64,000 bases of DNA from Bryobacteraceae bacterium (GTDB taxonomy: Bacteria > Acidobacteriota > Terriglobia > Bryobacterales > Bryobacteraceae), in contig JAIEMJ010000023.1 in the NCBI GenBank assembly GCA_019752335.1, positions 372,001 to 436,000 of the forward strand. Reading direction: 5' to 3'. Of the stretch, positions 42,992-51,122 are shown piece after piece. The position numbers and the translations under genes were made by a program. The notes beneath the pieces were generated by a model. It saw only the letters and a program-made list of their open reading frames with translations. It did not search any database and was not told where the DNA came from. The stretch's first letter is position 1. Every line of letters starts with the position of its first letter.

Positions 42992-43921
42992 CTAAAAGAC
43001 GACGATCGGATGATAAACCAAGGGCATTCTGGCTTCGCCGATGGCAATTAGTTCACCTTGATCGCTGACGGCCTTCACTTGACGCGCATCTTTGGCCGAG
43101 ACGAGAAAGGGCGACATGCGGAACATGCGACCCTGGCGGATGTGTGCCACGGTGTCGTGGTCGACGCGCACCGAGGGAAACTGGGGCAGCAACGTGGCCG
43201 ACGGTAGAACTGCGTCCGATAGAGTACTAGTTGCGGCCATCCGCACCAACTCCTCCATGGGATGGGACTGCTCCAGGCCGAAGCCGCAAGACTCCAAGCG
43301 CCGCAGTTCTGTCAGGTGCGCGCCGCATCCGGCGACGCGGCCCAGTTCATGGGCAATCGCGCGGATGTAGGTACCCGCCGAGCAAACGACGCGCAAGCGA
43401 AGGCGGTCCGCCGCGCACGAGAGCAACGCCAGTTCGTCAATCGTGACTTCGACGGCCTTCAGTTCTACGGGCAGCTTTTGGCGCGCCAGCTTGTAGGCGG
43501 GGACGCCGTTGATCTTCTTGGCGGAGATGGGCGGAGGCATCTGCGCCTGCGTGCCCAACTGGCGGCTGAGCCACTCGCGGACGGTGGCGGCCTCCAACAC
43601 AATCGCTTGCGGCTCCGCTAAGGGCTCGCCCTCCCGATCATAGGTGTCGGTGGCGAAGCCGAAGCGAATCTCGGTCTCGTAAACTTTGCGGCCGACGGCG
43701 ACAAACTGCGCCAGACGCGTCGCTTTGCCGACGACGAGCGGAAGCACCCCCGTCGCCATGGGGTCCAGCGTTCCCAGGTGGCCCACCTTGGTTTGTCCGG
43801 TGAGGCGACGCACTTTGTTCACCGCGTCGTGCGATGTCCACCCGGCTGGCTTGTCTAATACGATGAGCCCGTTCAGTTCCACTCCTTCCAATTTAGAATA
43901 GAGGGCGTACGCCCCGCGCAT
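42992..43921 (-). CDS. truB: tRNA pseudouridine-55 synthase
   Basis: Makes pseudouridine 55 in the T loop of tRNAs. 309 residues from the ATG at 43921, which has GGGAGAGAG just upstream; the frame is open to 43945, and a GTG at 43882 is the other candidate. The core LIVLDKPAGWTSHDAVNKVR, KVGHLGTLDPMATGVLPL (catalytic Asp53), MPPPISAKKINGVPAYKLAR and CSAGTYIRAIAHELG are diagnostic. A PUA-like C terminus follows. The start shares the palindrome CATG with the start of the divergent UvrC-like gene. Confidence 0.95.
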   Translation of the reverse strand: MRGAYALYSKLEGVELNGLIVLDKPAGWTSHDAVNKVRRLTGQTKVGHLGTLDPMATGVLPLVVGKATRLAQFVAVGRKVYETEIRFGFATDTYDREGEPLAEPQAIVLEAATVREWLSRQLGTQAQMPPPISAKKINGVPAYKLARQKLPVELKAVEVTIDELALLSCAADRLRLRVVCSAGTYIRAIAHELGRVAGCGAHLTELRRLESCGFGLEQSHPMEELVRMAATSTLSDAVLPSATLLPQFPSVRVDHDTVAHIRQGRMFRMSPFLVSAKDARQVKAVSDQGELIAIGEARMPLVYHPIVVF

Positions 43922-45002
43922 GAAACTCTCTCCCGCTTGCATCATTCACCCGCACGACGACCTGGCCCACGTCGATGACCAGCCCGCCGTGTTCGCCCTC
44001 TGGGCCGCGCAGGGCGAGCCCTATCTCGCGAAGACCAACTTCCTGCGCCGCCGCCTGCGCCGCCTGCTCGGCGACTCGCGTTGGGCGAGCCTGCGCGGGG
44101 TCGCGGAGCGCGTGGAGTATTGGCCAACGGGATCCCGGCTGAGCGCAAGTCTGCTGCACTACACCCTGGCGCGGGAGTACTTCCCGGAGAGCTACGTCCA
44201 GAGGTTGAAGCTGCGCTATCCGTCGTATGTGCGTCTGGTGGCGAACAACGCCTTTCCGCGCACGACGGTGACCACGCGTTTCGCCGGCGTGGACTCGCTC
44301 TTCTATGGTCCTTTTCGCTCCCGCGCCGCGGCGGAAGAGTTGGAGGGCCAGTTCCTGGACCTGTTTCAGATCCGCCGCTGCCAGGAGGACCTGATCCCCG
44401 CCACTGACCATCCGGGCTGCATCTACGGCGAGATGAACATGTGCCTGCGGCCATGCCAGGAGATGGTGGGCGAGGCCGAGTATGCCACCGAGGTGGCGCG
44501 GGTGCGCGAATTCCTTACGAGCGACGGCCAAAGCCTGACGCTAACGGTGGAAAGGGCACGAGACCGGGCCAGCGAGAATATGGACTTCGAGGAGGCTGCG
44601 CGTCAGCACAAGCGGCTCGAAAAGGTGCAGCAGGTGCTGCGCCTGCGCGACGAGATGGTGCGCGACGCGGCGCGGCTTTGCGGCGTGGCGGTCACCAAAA
44701 GTACGGTAGGTGGCACGGTGGAACTACGCTTCTTCCTCGACGGGCAATGGCTGCCCAGCCGCAATTTTCACTTGGATGGCGCGGGCCTCTCGATGGATGC
44801 CCGCCTACGGGAACTGGCCGCGACTTTGGAGCCGGAAAGCAAGATGACACTCGCGCGGCGGCAGGACCATCTGGCGTTGCTGGCGCGTTGGTATTATTCG
44901 AGCTGGCGCGACGGAGAGTGGCTGGGCTTTGCCAGCCCCCAGGAGTTGCCTTACCGCAAGCTGGTGCGCGCGATCTCACGCGTCGCCGGTCAGGAGAGCT
45001 AA
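43920..45002 (+). CDS. UvrC-related protein with degenerate GIY-YIG site and no C-terminal nuclease
   Basis: 360 residues, against about 600 for UvrC. The centre matches UvrC well: FYGPFRSRAAAEELEGQFLDLFQIRRC, the MNMCLRPCQEMVGEAEYATEV cysteine block, and a UVR domain ENMDFEEAARQHKRLEKVQQV. The N-terminal GIY-YIG nuclease is worn: GVY has become AVF, YVGKA has become YLAKT, and the active-site Glu is His (LLHYTLA). The catalytic Arg region (FLRRRLRR) remains. The RNase H-like nuclease and HhH domains are absent. It probably binds UvrB or DNA without cutting. True repair UvrC would have to be elsewhere. Confidence 0.82.
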   Translation: MKLSPACIIHPHDDLAHVDDQPAVFALWAAQGEPYLAKTNFLRRRLRRLLGDSRWASLRGVAERVEYWPTGSRLSASLLHYTLAREYFPESYVQRLKLRYPSYVRLVANNAFPRTTVTTRFAGVDSLFYGPFRSRAAAEELEGQFLDLFQIRRCQEDLIPATDHPGCIYGEMNMCLRPCQEMVGEAEYATEVARVREFLTSDGQSLTLTVERARDRASENMDFEEAARQHKRLEKVQQVLRLRDEMVRDAARLCGVAVTKSTVGGTVELRFFLDGQWLPSRNFHLDGAGLSMDARLRELAATLEPESKMTLARRQDHLALLARWYYSSWRDGEWLGFASPQELPYRKLVRAISRVAGQES

Positions 45003-45005
45003 ACC

Positions 45006-47357
45006 ATGCGACAGGATCTGGCCTACGCGGGCCGAGCGCTGTGGCGCGCCAAGGGCTTCGCCGTCACGGCGATCCTGACCCTGGCGCTGGGCATCGGCGC
45101 GAATACGGCCATCTTCACCCTGGTGCGCGCGGTGCTGCTGAAGCCACTTCCCTTCCCCGAGCCGGAGCAACTGATGCGCGTAAGCGGCGGTGCGACGGAT
45201 GATCGCTTCACGCGCCTGCGCGGCGCGGCGAGCTTCGCGGGCGCGGCTGCTTATACGGTGTTCGGCGACAACCTCGCCTGGACGGCGCCCGAAGGTCCGG
45301 AGCCAATGAAGGGCGCGCGCGTGTCGGCGAACTTCCTGGCCGTGCTCGGCGCGAGTCCGCTGTTGGGTCGTAGTTTTCTGGCGGACGAAGAGCAGCTGGG
45401 GCCGAGGGTCGTCATGCTGAGCGCGGAGCTATGGCGCAGTCGCTTTGCCGCCGACCCGGCGGTGCTGGGACGGACGCTGACGCTATCGGCGGGCACGCGC
45501 GGCGCGGAGACTTACACCGTAGTCGGCGTGCTGCCGCCCGACCTGAAGCTGGGGCTCGACGCCGACCTCCTGCGGCCTTGGCAGCCGGACGACCTGCCGC
45601 TGCCGGTGCGGCAGAATAGTCCTTTGCTCAGCGTCTTCGCGCGTTTGCGGCCCGGCGTCAGCCGGGTGCAGGCGAACGCCGAGGTGGCGGTGCTGCATCG
45701 CCAGTACGCCACGGAGCATAAGGGCGCGCTCGACGCGCGACCGGAGGCGATCACGCCTTTGCAAGAGTCCTTGGTGCGCGGCGTGGCGCCGTTGTTGTGG
45801 CTGCTATTGTCTGCCGTGGCGCTGCTCTTACTGTTGGCTTGTGCCAACGTCGCTGGCCTGATGGTGGCTCGGGCGACATCGCGCGCCAGTGAGTTCGCGG
45901 TGCGCGCCGCCTTGGGTGCCGGGCGAGGCCGCTTGCTTGCCGCGCAGTTGGCCGAAAGCCTTTGGCTCGCGGTCGCGGGCGGCGTACTCGGCGTGCTGGT
46001 GGCGTGGCTGAGCCTGGGATGGCTGGTGACGCTGCCGGGCTTGGACTTGCCGCATTCGCGGGACATCACGCTGGACGGGCAGGTGCTCGCCTTCGCTCTC
46101 GCCCTGACCCTGCTGAGCACCCTGCTCTTCGGACTGGGCCCGGCTTGGGGCGCATCGCGGCCGGAAGTCGCCCGGATGATGCGCACGCCGGACTCGCAAG
46201 GCTGGGTGGGGCGGTTTCGCCTCGGAACGCGTGGCGGGTTACTCATCGGGCAGATCGCACTGTCGGTGGTGCTGCTGCTCTCCGCGCTGCTGATGATCGT
46301 CAGCATGGCTCGCCTCAAGCAAGTGTCACCCGGGTTCGAGCCGCGCAAGTTGCTCACCATGCAGATTACGCTGCCCGAAGCACGACATGAGGAGTTGGTG
46401 CGGCGCGTGGAAGCGATCCCCGGAGTTCGTTCCGCGGCCATGACGCTCACTTTGCCGATGACGGGCTTCGCCGGCACGCCGGTGCAAGCCGCCGAGCAGC
46501 CCTTGCGCAAGCTGAACGAACGCACGATCGCCGTGTTGCAGACGATCACCCCCGGCTACTTCCGCACGCTGCAAATTCCGCTACGGCAAGGCCGGGACTT
46601 CACGCGGAACGACTCGTCATCCGCGCCATTGGTCGCCATCCTCAGCGAGAGCCTCGCCCGCCGCTTCTGGCCGGAAGACCCAGCGCCCGTAGGCCGGCAG
46701 ATTCTCGTAGGCACCAATCCAAAGCCGCTGACGGTGGTGGGCATCGCCGCCGACATTCATCAGGCCGGGCTCGGCGAAGCGATGCGGCCGGGCCTCTATC
46801 GTCCGCGCTCGCAAATGCCGGAGATGCCGGCGATGTTCGCCGTGCGGGCCACGGGTGACCCGGCGGGCTACGTCAGCGCGATTCGCCGCGAACTGGCCGC
46901 GCTGGACCGGCATCAGGCCATCGGAGCGGTACGGCCGATGGAAGAAGTGATTGGCGCCTCCGAGGGCCAGCGCGGTTCGCTGATGCTCTGCCTGACGCTC
47001 TTCGCCGGCGCGGGCTTGATCCTGGTGAGCGTAGGAATTTACGGCGTGATGGCGTATTCCGTCACGCGGCGGATGCGAGAACTCGGCATTCGCCGCGCGT
47101 TGGGCGCGCGCCCGGGCGACTTACTACGACTGTTATTGGGCCAAGGCCTGAGCCTGGCCGCGGCGGGAGTCCTGCTGGGGTTGGTGGGCGCCTTCTGGCT
47201 CACGCGTCTGCTGAAAGGCCAGTTGTATGGAATCGCCCCGACGGACCCGGTGGCGTACGCGGCGGTGGCCGTAGTCATGTTGCTGGTCGCGCTGGCCGCC
47301 AGCTATTTTCCGGCGCGCCGCGCCCTCGGGAATGCGGGAATCCGCGGCATTCTGTAA
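45006..47357 (+). CDS. ADOP-type ABC transporter permease (MacB/FtsX-like, duplicated)
   Basis: 783 residues. It starts [31 protein letters not shown], the opening of the acidobacterial duplicated orphan permease family (TIGR03434). A periplasmic MacB-like domain, a first FtsX block ([32 protein letters not shown]), then a second copy of the layout with periplasmic domain and a second FtsX block ([34 protein letters not shown]) follow. As usual for the family there is no adjacent ATPase. The substrate is unknown. It begins 3 bp after the UvrC-like stop. Confidence 0.92.
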   Translation: MRQDLAYAGRALWRAKGFAVTAILTLALGIGANTAIFTLVRAVLLKPLPFPEPEQLMRVSGGATDDRFTRLRGAASFAGAAAYTVFGDNLAWTAPEGPEPMKGARVSANFLAVLGASPLLGRSFLADEEQLGPRVVMLSAELWRSRFAADPAVLGRTLTLSAGTRGAETYTVVGVLPPDLKLGLDADLLRPWQPDDLPLPVRQNSPLLSVFARLRPGVSRVQANAEVAVLHRQYATEHKGALDARPEAITPLQESLVRGVAPLLWLLLSAVALLLLLACANVAGLMVARATSRASEFAVRAALGAGRGRLLAAQLAESLWLAVAGGVLGVLVAWLSLGWLVTLPGLDLPHSRDITLDGQVLAFALALTLLSTLLFGLGPAWGASRPEVARMMRTPDSQGWVGRFRLGTRGGLLIGQIALSVVLLLSALLMIVSMARLKQVSPGFEPRKLLTMQITLPEARHEELVRRVEAIPGVRSAAMTLTLPMTGFAGTPVQAAEQPLRKLNERTIAVLQTITPGYFRTLQIPLRQGRDFTRNDSSSAPLVAILSESLARRFWPEDPAPVGRQILVGTNPKPLTVVGIAADIHQAGLGEAMRPGLYRPRSQMPEMPAMFAVRATGDPAGYVSAIRRELAALDRHQAIGAVRPMEEVIGASEGQRGSLMLCLTLFAGAGLILVSVGIYGVMAYSVTRRMRELGIRRALGARPGDLLRLLLGQGLSLAAAGVLLGLVGAFWLTRLLKGQLYGIAPTDPVAYAAVAVVMLLVALAASYFPARRALGNAGIRGIL

Positions 47358-47374
47358 GTAATTTCGGGGCGCGC

Positions 47375-47402
47375 TTGTATTTGGCGGGAATCGCGATATT
47401 CT
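47375..47402 (+). promoter_or_regulatory. Candidate sigma-70 promoter of the lysine-rich protein gene
   Basis: TTGTAT (47375-47380) and TATTCT (47397-47402) are separated by 16 bp, each with four of six consensus bases. Initiation would leave a leader of about 57 bases before the ATG at 47467. Confidence 0.35.
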
Positions 47403-47466
47403 ATCCTTGTCTTCGCCACGATCCGGTGGCACCTTAAGAAACAGTTTGCGGGAGTTTTTTCCTCCA

Positions 47467-48039
47467 ATGCCCCTCGATGATGAATTAGACGACTTCGACT
47501 ACGAAGAAGAACATCTGGACCTGGAGAGCGAGATCAGCTCTTACGATGATGATGACGACGAGGATGACGACGATGCGCCGCCAGCGCGTTCGATGACGCC
47601 TCCGGCCGCGCTGCAAGCGTGGAATCCGCCTTCGTCACCTACCCCGCCCGCCGCGCTCGTCGCGCCGCCGGTGGAGGCGGTTCGCCCGGCCGCGCCAGCA
47701 TCGCGCGAACGCGTTGCACGAAAGACTAGCAATTTACCCGTCACCCAAGTTAAAGTAAAAGCATCGGTGACGAAGACCTCGTCTACCAAAGCGGTGGCGG
47801 CTCCGAAGGCCAAAACGAAATCGAGCGGAAATGTTCCAACGAAAGTAGTGGCGGCAAAGAAGACTGCCTCGCTACCAAATCAAGGGAGATCGATTTCTAA
47901 AATGAAATTTGCCACGAAAAAGGCTGCGAAGAAGGCTGTGAAGAAGGCTGCCGCTCCGGCCAAGAAGGCTGCTGCTCCAGCCAAGAAGGCTGCCGCTCCG
48001 GCCAAGAAGGCTGCTAAGAAGGCCGCGAAGAAGAAGTAA
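47467..48039 (+). CDS. Histone H1-like lysine/alanine-rich protein with acidic N terminus
   Basis: 190 residues from the ATG at 47467. Residues 1-36 are extremely acidic (DDELDDFDYEEEHLDLESE, then DDDDDEDDDD). A Pro/Ala-rich linker follows, then a basic half that ends in repeated KKAAAPA units (AAPAKKA three times) and KKAAKKAAKKK. The basic tail is like bacterial H1-type nucleoid proteins (Hc1/AlgP-like) and should bind DNA or RNA without sequence preference. The acidic head could fold back on the tail and tune binding. The codons in the tail are A-rich (AAG AAG GCT) compared with neighbours. It stands alone, followed by a strong terminator. Confidence 0.82.
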   Translation: MPLDDELDDFDYEEEHLDLESEISSYDDDDDEDDDDAPPARSMTPPAALQAWNPPSSPTPPAALVAPPVEAVRPAAPASRERVARKTSNLPVTQVKVKASVTKTSSTKAVAAPKAKTKSSGNVPTKVVAAKKTASLPNQGRSISKMKFATKKAAKKAVKKAAAPAKKAAAPAKKAAAPAKKAAKKAAKKK

Positions 48040-48070
48040 CTTCTTTTCGCTCTTCCGTATTTACCAAACC

Positions 48071-48100
48071 AAAAGGGCGGCGCCTCGGCGCCGCCCTTTT
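48071..48100. terminator. Strong bidirectional intrinsic terminator
   Basis: AAAAGGGCGGCGCC (48071-48084) and GGCGCCGCCCTTTT (48087-48100) pair perfectly over 14 bp, with A and T runs at the outer ends. It serves the lysine-rich protein gene and the convergent small gene at 48122-48346. Confidence 0.9.
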
Positions 48101-48121
48101 GCTATTCCGCGTGAGAACGCT

Positions 48122-48346
48122 TCAGCCGTTCACGACATCGCGGCATCGCTTGTACAAGTCGATCAGCGAGTCCGCATGCTCCTCCGCCGTACGCAGCGTG
48201 CTCTTGCCGGCGAAGCCCGCCGCCGCCACGCCCTTTCCGTATCCGGTGGTTACCGCGATAAACTTCATCATCTCCAAGGCCACTTGATTCTTGGCCTGCG
48301 CCTCGGCGGCTTGCTTTTCTTCGCTCGTCTTCACTTCTTCACTCAT
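48122..48346 (-). CDS. Small soluble hypothetical protein
   Basis: 74 residues. The first part is charged (MSEEVKTSEEKQAAEAQAKN); the rest, with MMKFIAVTTGYGKGVAAAGFAG and TAEEHADSLIDLYKRCRDVV, looks helical. It ends at the shared terminator and has GAGGAG 12 nt before the ATG. No family was recognised, though it looks like a genuine short gene rather than a shadow. Confidence 0.7.
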   Translation of the reverse strand: MSEEVKTSEEKQAAEAQAKNQVALEMMKFIAVTTGYGKGVAAAGFAGKSTLRTAEEHADSLIDLYKRCRDVVNG

Positions 48347-48414
48347 GCTTTCGTTTTTCTCCTCGAATTTCCAGACTCCAGAGGCCCGCTTCTGCCATAA
48401 TCCATCAGTATCGC

Positions 48415-49251
48415 ATGCCGATTCGTGCCATCGAATTCGTTCGCAAACTCCGGGGCGGCGCCCAGGCCCATCTGATGAAAGCCGAGGACGGCCATTTCTA
48501 CGCCGTGAAGTTTCAGAACAACCCGCAGGGCCGGCGCGTGTTGGTGAACGAATGGATCGCCCATGCCATCTTCGAGCAACTGCGGGTGGCCTCCGCGAAG
48601 GTGATGGCCATCGAAGTCACGGCGGACTTCCTCGCCGCGCATCCGGACATCTCGATGCGCAACCACACGGGCGTCTATCGCCCGGAAGCCGGATGGCACT
48701 TTGGCTCCCGCCTGGCGGGCGACCCGAACCGCTTGGGCTTTTACGACTACGTGCCGGACCAACTACTGAAGGAAGTGGTGAACGTGCGCGACTTCCTGGG
48801 CGCGCTGGTGATTGATCGCTGGCTCGCCAACGCGGACGTCCGCCAGGCGATTTTCTTTCGCGCCAAGATCAAGCCCTGGGCGCCTTCGGTGGAAGTGCAT
48901 GCGGCGAAGGTGGGCTTCGTGGCGATGATGATTGACCACGGCTACAGCTTCGGAGGTGAGCACTGGCGCTTTGACGACGCGGCCGGCTATGGCCTCTATC
49001 ATCGCCCGGTGGTGTACCGCGAGGTGACCAGCGCGGCGTCGTTTGAGCCGTGGCTGGGGCAGGTGATGCACTTCCCGGAGTCAGTCCTGGAGGCAGCGCG
49101 CCACTCGATTCCGCCGCAGTGGGTGGCCGGCGAAGACGACGTACTTGACCGCCTGCTGCACACACTCGTGCAGCGCCGCCGCAAGCTGCCCGAGTTGCTG
49201 GCCCTGAGCAGCAGTTACCACACGAAGCCGTTTGAGAATTGGCAGGGGTAA
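48415..49251 (+). CDS. HipA-like kinase-fold protein
   Basis: 278 residues. RGGAQAHLMKAEDGHFYAVKFQNN looks like the glycine loop and Lys strand of the HipA kinase fold, with NEWIAHAIFEQL as the following helix. LGALVIDRWLANADVRQAIFF stands where HipA has its catalytic loop with Asp and Asn. MMIDHGYSFGG is the equivalent of the DFG loop. The protein is shorter than HipA (about 440) and has no HipB-like HTH partner next to it, so a toxin role should not be assumed. Confidence 0.75.
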   Translation: MPIRAIEFVRKLRGGAQAHLMKAEDGHFYAVKFQNNPQGRRVLVNEWIAHAIFEQLRVASAKVMAIEVTADFLAAHPDISMRNHTGVYRPEAGWHFGSRLAGDPNRLGFYDYVPDQLLKEVVNVRDFLGALVIDRWLANADVRQAIFFRAKIKPWAPSVEVHAAKVGFVAMMIDHGYSFGGEHWRFDDAAGYGLYHRPVVYREVTSAASFEPWLGQVMHFPESVLEAARHSIPPQWVAGEDDVLDRLLHTLVQRRRKLPELLALSSSYHTKPFENWQG

Positions 49252-49254
49252 CCG

Positions 49255-49312
49255 CTTTCTTGATACTTTCTTGATGCCGATGGGCTGGCTTTTGGCGCGG
49301 CTTTGACGTCAA
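49255..49312 (+). promoter_or_regulatory. Direct repeats and palindrome upstream of the kdp operon
   Basis: CTTTCTTGAT occurs twice (49255-49264 and 49266-49275) with an 11-bp period, one helical turn, as expected for a response-regulator dimer. Downstream is the perfect palindrome TTGACGTCAA (49303-49312), which also contains a -35-like TTGACG. Position, 19 bp before the first small gene, makes KdpE the obvious candidate binder, but no -10 of good quality was found. Confidence 0.45.
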
Positions 49313-49330
49313 CTTTCATACCTTAGGGGC

Positions 49331-49414
49331 ATGGACGTGCTCTACCTCACCCTCGTGCTGGCTCTATTCGCCCTCACCTACCGTTGCGTACGCGCCGCGG
49401 GAGGCCGCCCATGA
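49331..49414 (+). CDS. 27-residue membrane peptide at the head of the kdp operon
   Basis: ATG at 49331, product MDVLYLTLVLALFALTYRCV plus seven residues: one membrane helix and a basic tail. Its TGA overlaps the kdpF ATG (ATGA). Short one-helix genes of this kind precede kdpF in several GC-rich bacteria. It may be a further small Kdp subunit or a coupling leader; function is unproven. Confidence 0.6.
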   Translation: MDVLYLTLVLALFALTYRCVRAAGGRP

Positions 49415-49500
49415 GTCTGCTTTACGCGGCGGGCGGCGTAATCGCCGTGCTTCTGATGATCTATCTGTTCTACGCCTTGTTGGCGCCGGAGAGATTCTGA
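49411..49500 (+). CDS. kdpF: Potassium-transporting ATPase small subunit KdpF
   Basis: 29 residues, a single membrane helix ending in the characteristic YALLAPERF. KdpF stabilises the KdpFABC complex. Its stop overlaps the kdpA ATG (TGATG). Confidence 0.88.
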   Translation: MSLLYAAGGVIAVLLMIYLFYALLAPERF

Positions 49501-51122
49501 TGAGCGGCAGCGACCTCTTCCAGATCTGTCTCTACCTGGCCGTCCTGCTGGCTTGCGTGGTGCCGGTGGGCGCTTACATGGCTCGGGTGTTGGATGGCTC
49601 TCTCACGTTTCTAGGCCCCATGGAACGCCTTTTCTACCGGGTAAGCGGCGTGGATCCCGCGGCGCCGATGACCTGGACGGCTTACGCAGGCGTCCTCCTG
49701 TGGTTCAATCTGGCAGGCACCCTGGCCGTCTACGGGATCCTGCGCGTCCAGCACCTGCTGCCCCTCAACCCGCAGAGCTTCGGCCCAGTGGATCCGCATA
49801 CGGCCTTCAACATCGCCATCAGTTTCGCCACGAATACCAACTGGCAGAACTACGGCGGCGAAACGACGCTCAGTTACCTGACCCAGATGTTGGCGCTTAC
49901 CGTCCAGAACTTCGTCTCGGCGGCATCGGGCATCGCGGTGCTAGCGGCCTTAGCGCGCGGGTTAGCCGCCAAGAACTCAACCAGCATCGGCAACTTCTGG
50001 GCCGATCTGACGCGAACGACGCTCTACTTGCTCCTGCCGCTTTCCATCGGGTTAGCGCTGTTGCTGGTGGGGCAGGGTGTCATCCAGAACTTCGACAGCT
50101 ACGTTCCGGTGGCCGGGACGCAGCAGGTGATCCCGATGGGTCCGGTGGCGTCGCAGGTAGCGATCAAGCAACTGGGCACCAACGGAGGCGGCTTTTTCAA
50201 CGTTAATTCCGCCCATCCGTTCGAGAATCCCACGCCGGTCTCGAATTTTCTGCAGGTGATCTCGATTCTGCTGATTCCCGCGGCGCTGTGCTACACCTTT
50301 GGCAAGTTAGTCAACGACAAGCGGCAAGGCTGGGCCTTGCTGGCGGCAATGCTCATCATCTTTGTGCCCTTGGTCTTCCTGGAAGCGCAATTTGAGCAAG
50401 GCAACCTCGAAGGGAAAGAGGTCCGCTTTGGCACAGCGAACTCGGCCGTGTGGGCCGTCGCGACGACGGCCGCGTCGAATGGCTCCGTCAACTCCATGCA
50501 CGACTCGTTCACGCCCCTGGGCGGCCTGATTCCGCTGTTTCTGATGCAACTGGGCGAGGTGGTGTTTGGCGGGGTTGGCTCGGGCCTCTACGGCATGGTG
50601 ATCTTTGCCATCATCGCGGTATTTCTGGCGGGCCTGATGGTGGGCCGGACACCAGAGTATCTGGGTAAGAAGATCGAAGCCTTCGAAATGAAGATGGCTT
50701 CGCTCGTGATTCTGATGCCGCCCGTCAGCGTGCTGCTCGGCACGGCCATCACGGTGACGGCGCCGATGGGGCTGGCCGGTCTGCAGGATCGCGGACCGCA
50801 TGGCTTCAGCGAGATCCTCTATGCGTTCTCGTCGATGGGGAATAACAACGGCAGTGCGTTTGGCGGCTACGGAGCGAATAACCCCCTCGTCAACTCGCTG
50901 GGCGGCGTCGCAATGTTTCTGGGCCGCTATTGGGTAGCGTGGCCCGTGCTGGCCATCGCGGGATCGTTGGCCAAGAAGAAAACCGTGCCGGTGGGTCCGG
51001 GGACTTTGCCGACGCATACGCCCCTCTTTACGGGCTTGTTAGTCGGCGCGGTGTTGCTGGTGGGGATGTTGGCCTTTATTCCGGCCCTGGCTTTGGGTCC
51101 GGTGGTGGAGGCATTGCAATGA
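49500..51122 (+). CDS. kdpA: Potassium-transporting ATPase subunit KdpA
   Basis: 540 residues, about ten membrane helices, the K+ channel subunit of the high-affinity pump. Selectivity-filter-type loops are visible: [47 protein letters not shown] (as [16 protein letters not shown]) and [29 protein letters not shown] near the start and [12 protein letters not shown] are also family blocks. The start follows kdpF by overlap and the stop overlaps kdpB (ATGA). Confidence 0.97.
   Translation: MSGSDLFQICLYLAVLLACVVPVGAYMARVLDGSLTFLGPMERLFYRVSGVDPAAPMTWTAYAGVLLWFNLAGTLAVYGILRVQHLLPLNPQSFGPVDPHTAFNIAISFATNTNWQNYGGETTLSYLTQMLALTVQNFVSAASGIAVLAALARGLAAKNSTSIGNFWADLTRTTLYLLLPLSIGLALLLVGQGVIQNFDSYVPVAGTQQVIPMGPVASQVAIKQLGTNGGGFFNVNSAHPFENPTPVSNFLQVISILLIPAALCYTFGKLVNDKRQGWALLAAMLIIFVPLVFLEAQFEQGNLEGKEVRFGTANSAVWAVATTAASNGSVNSMHDSFTPLGGLIPLFLMQLGEVVFGGVGSGLYGMVIFAIIAVFLAGLMVGRTPEYLGKKIEAFEMKMASLVILMPPVSVLLGTAITVTAPMGLAGLQDRGPHGFSEILYAFSSMGNNNGSAFGGYGANNPLVNSLGGVAMFLGRYWVAWPVLAIAGSLAKKKTVPVGPGTLPTHTPLFTGLLVGAVLLVGMLAFIPALALGPVVEALQ

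Noticed and set aside
47900-48036. CRISPR-like or satellite DNA repeat
   Set aside because: The repeated AAGAAGGCTGC-type units are codons for the Lys/Ala tail of a protein, without spacers.
48415-49251. HipA/HipB toxin-antitoxin module
   Set aside because: Only a HipA-like fold is present; no HTH partner lies upstream or downstream and the neighbours are unrelated.
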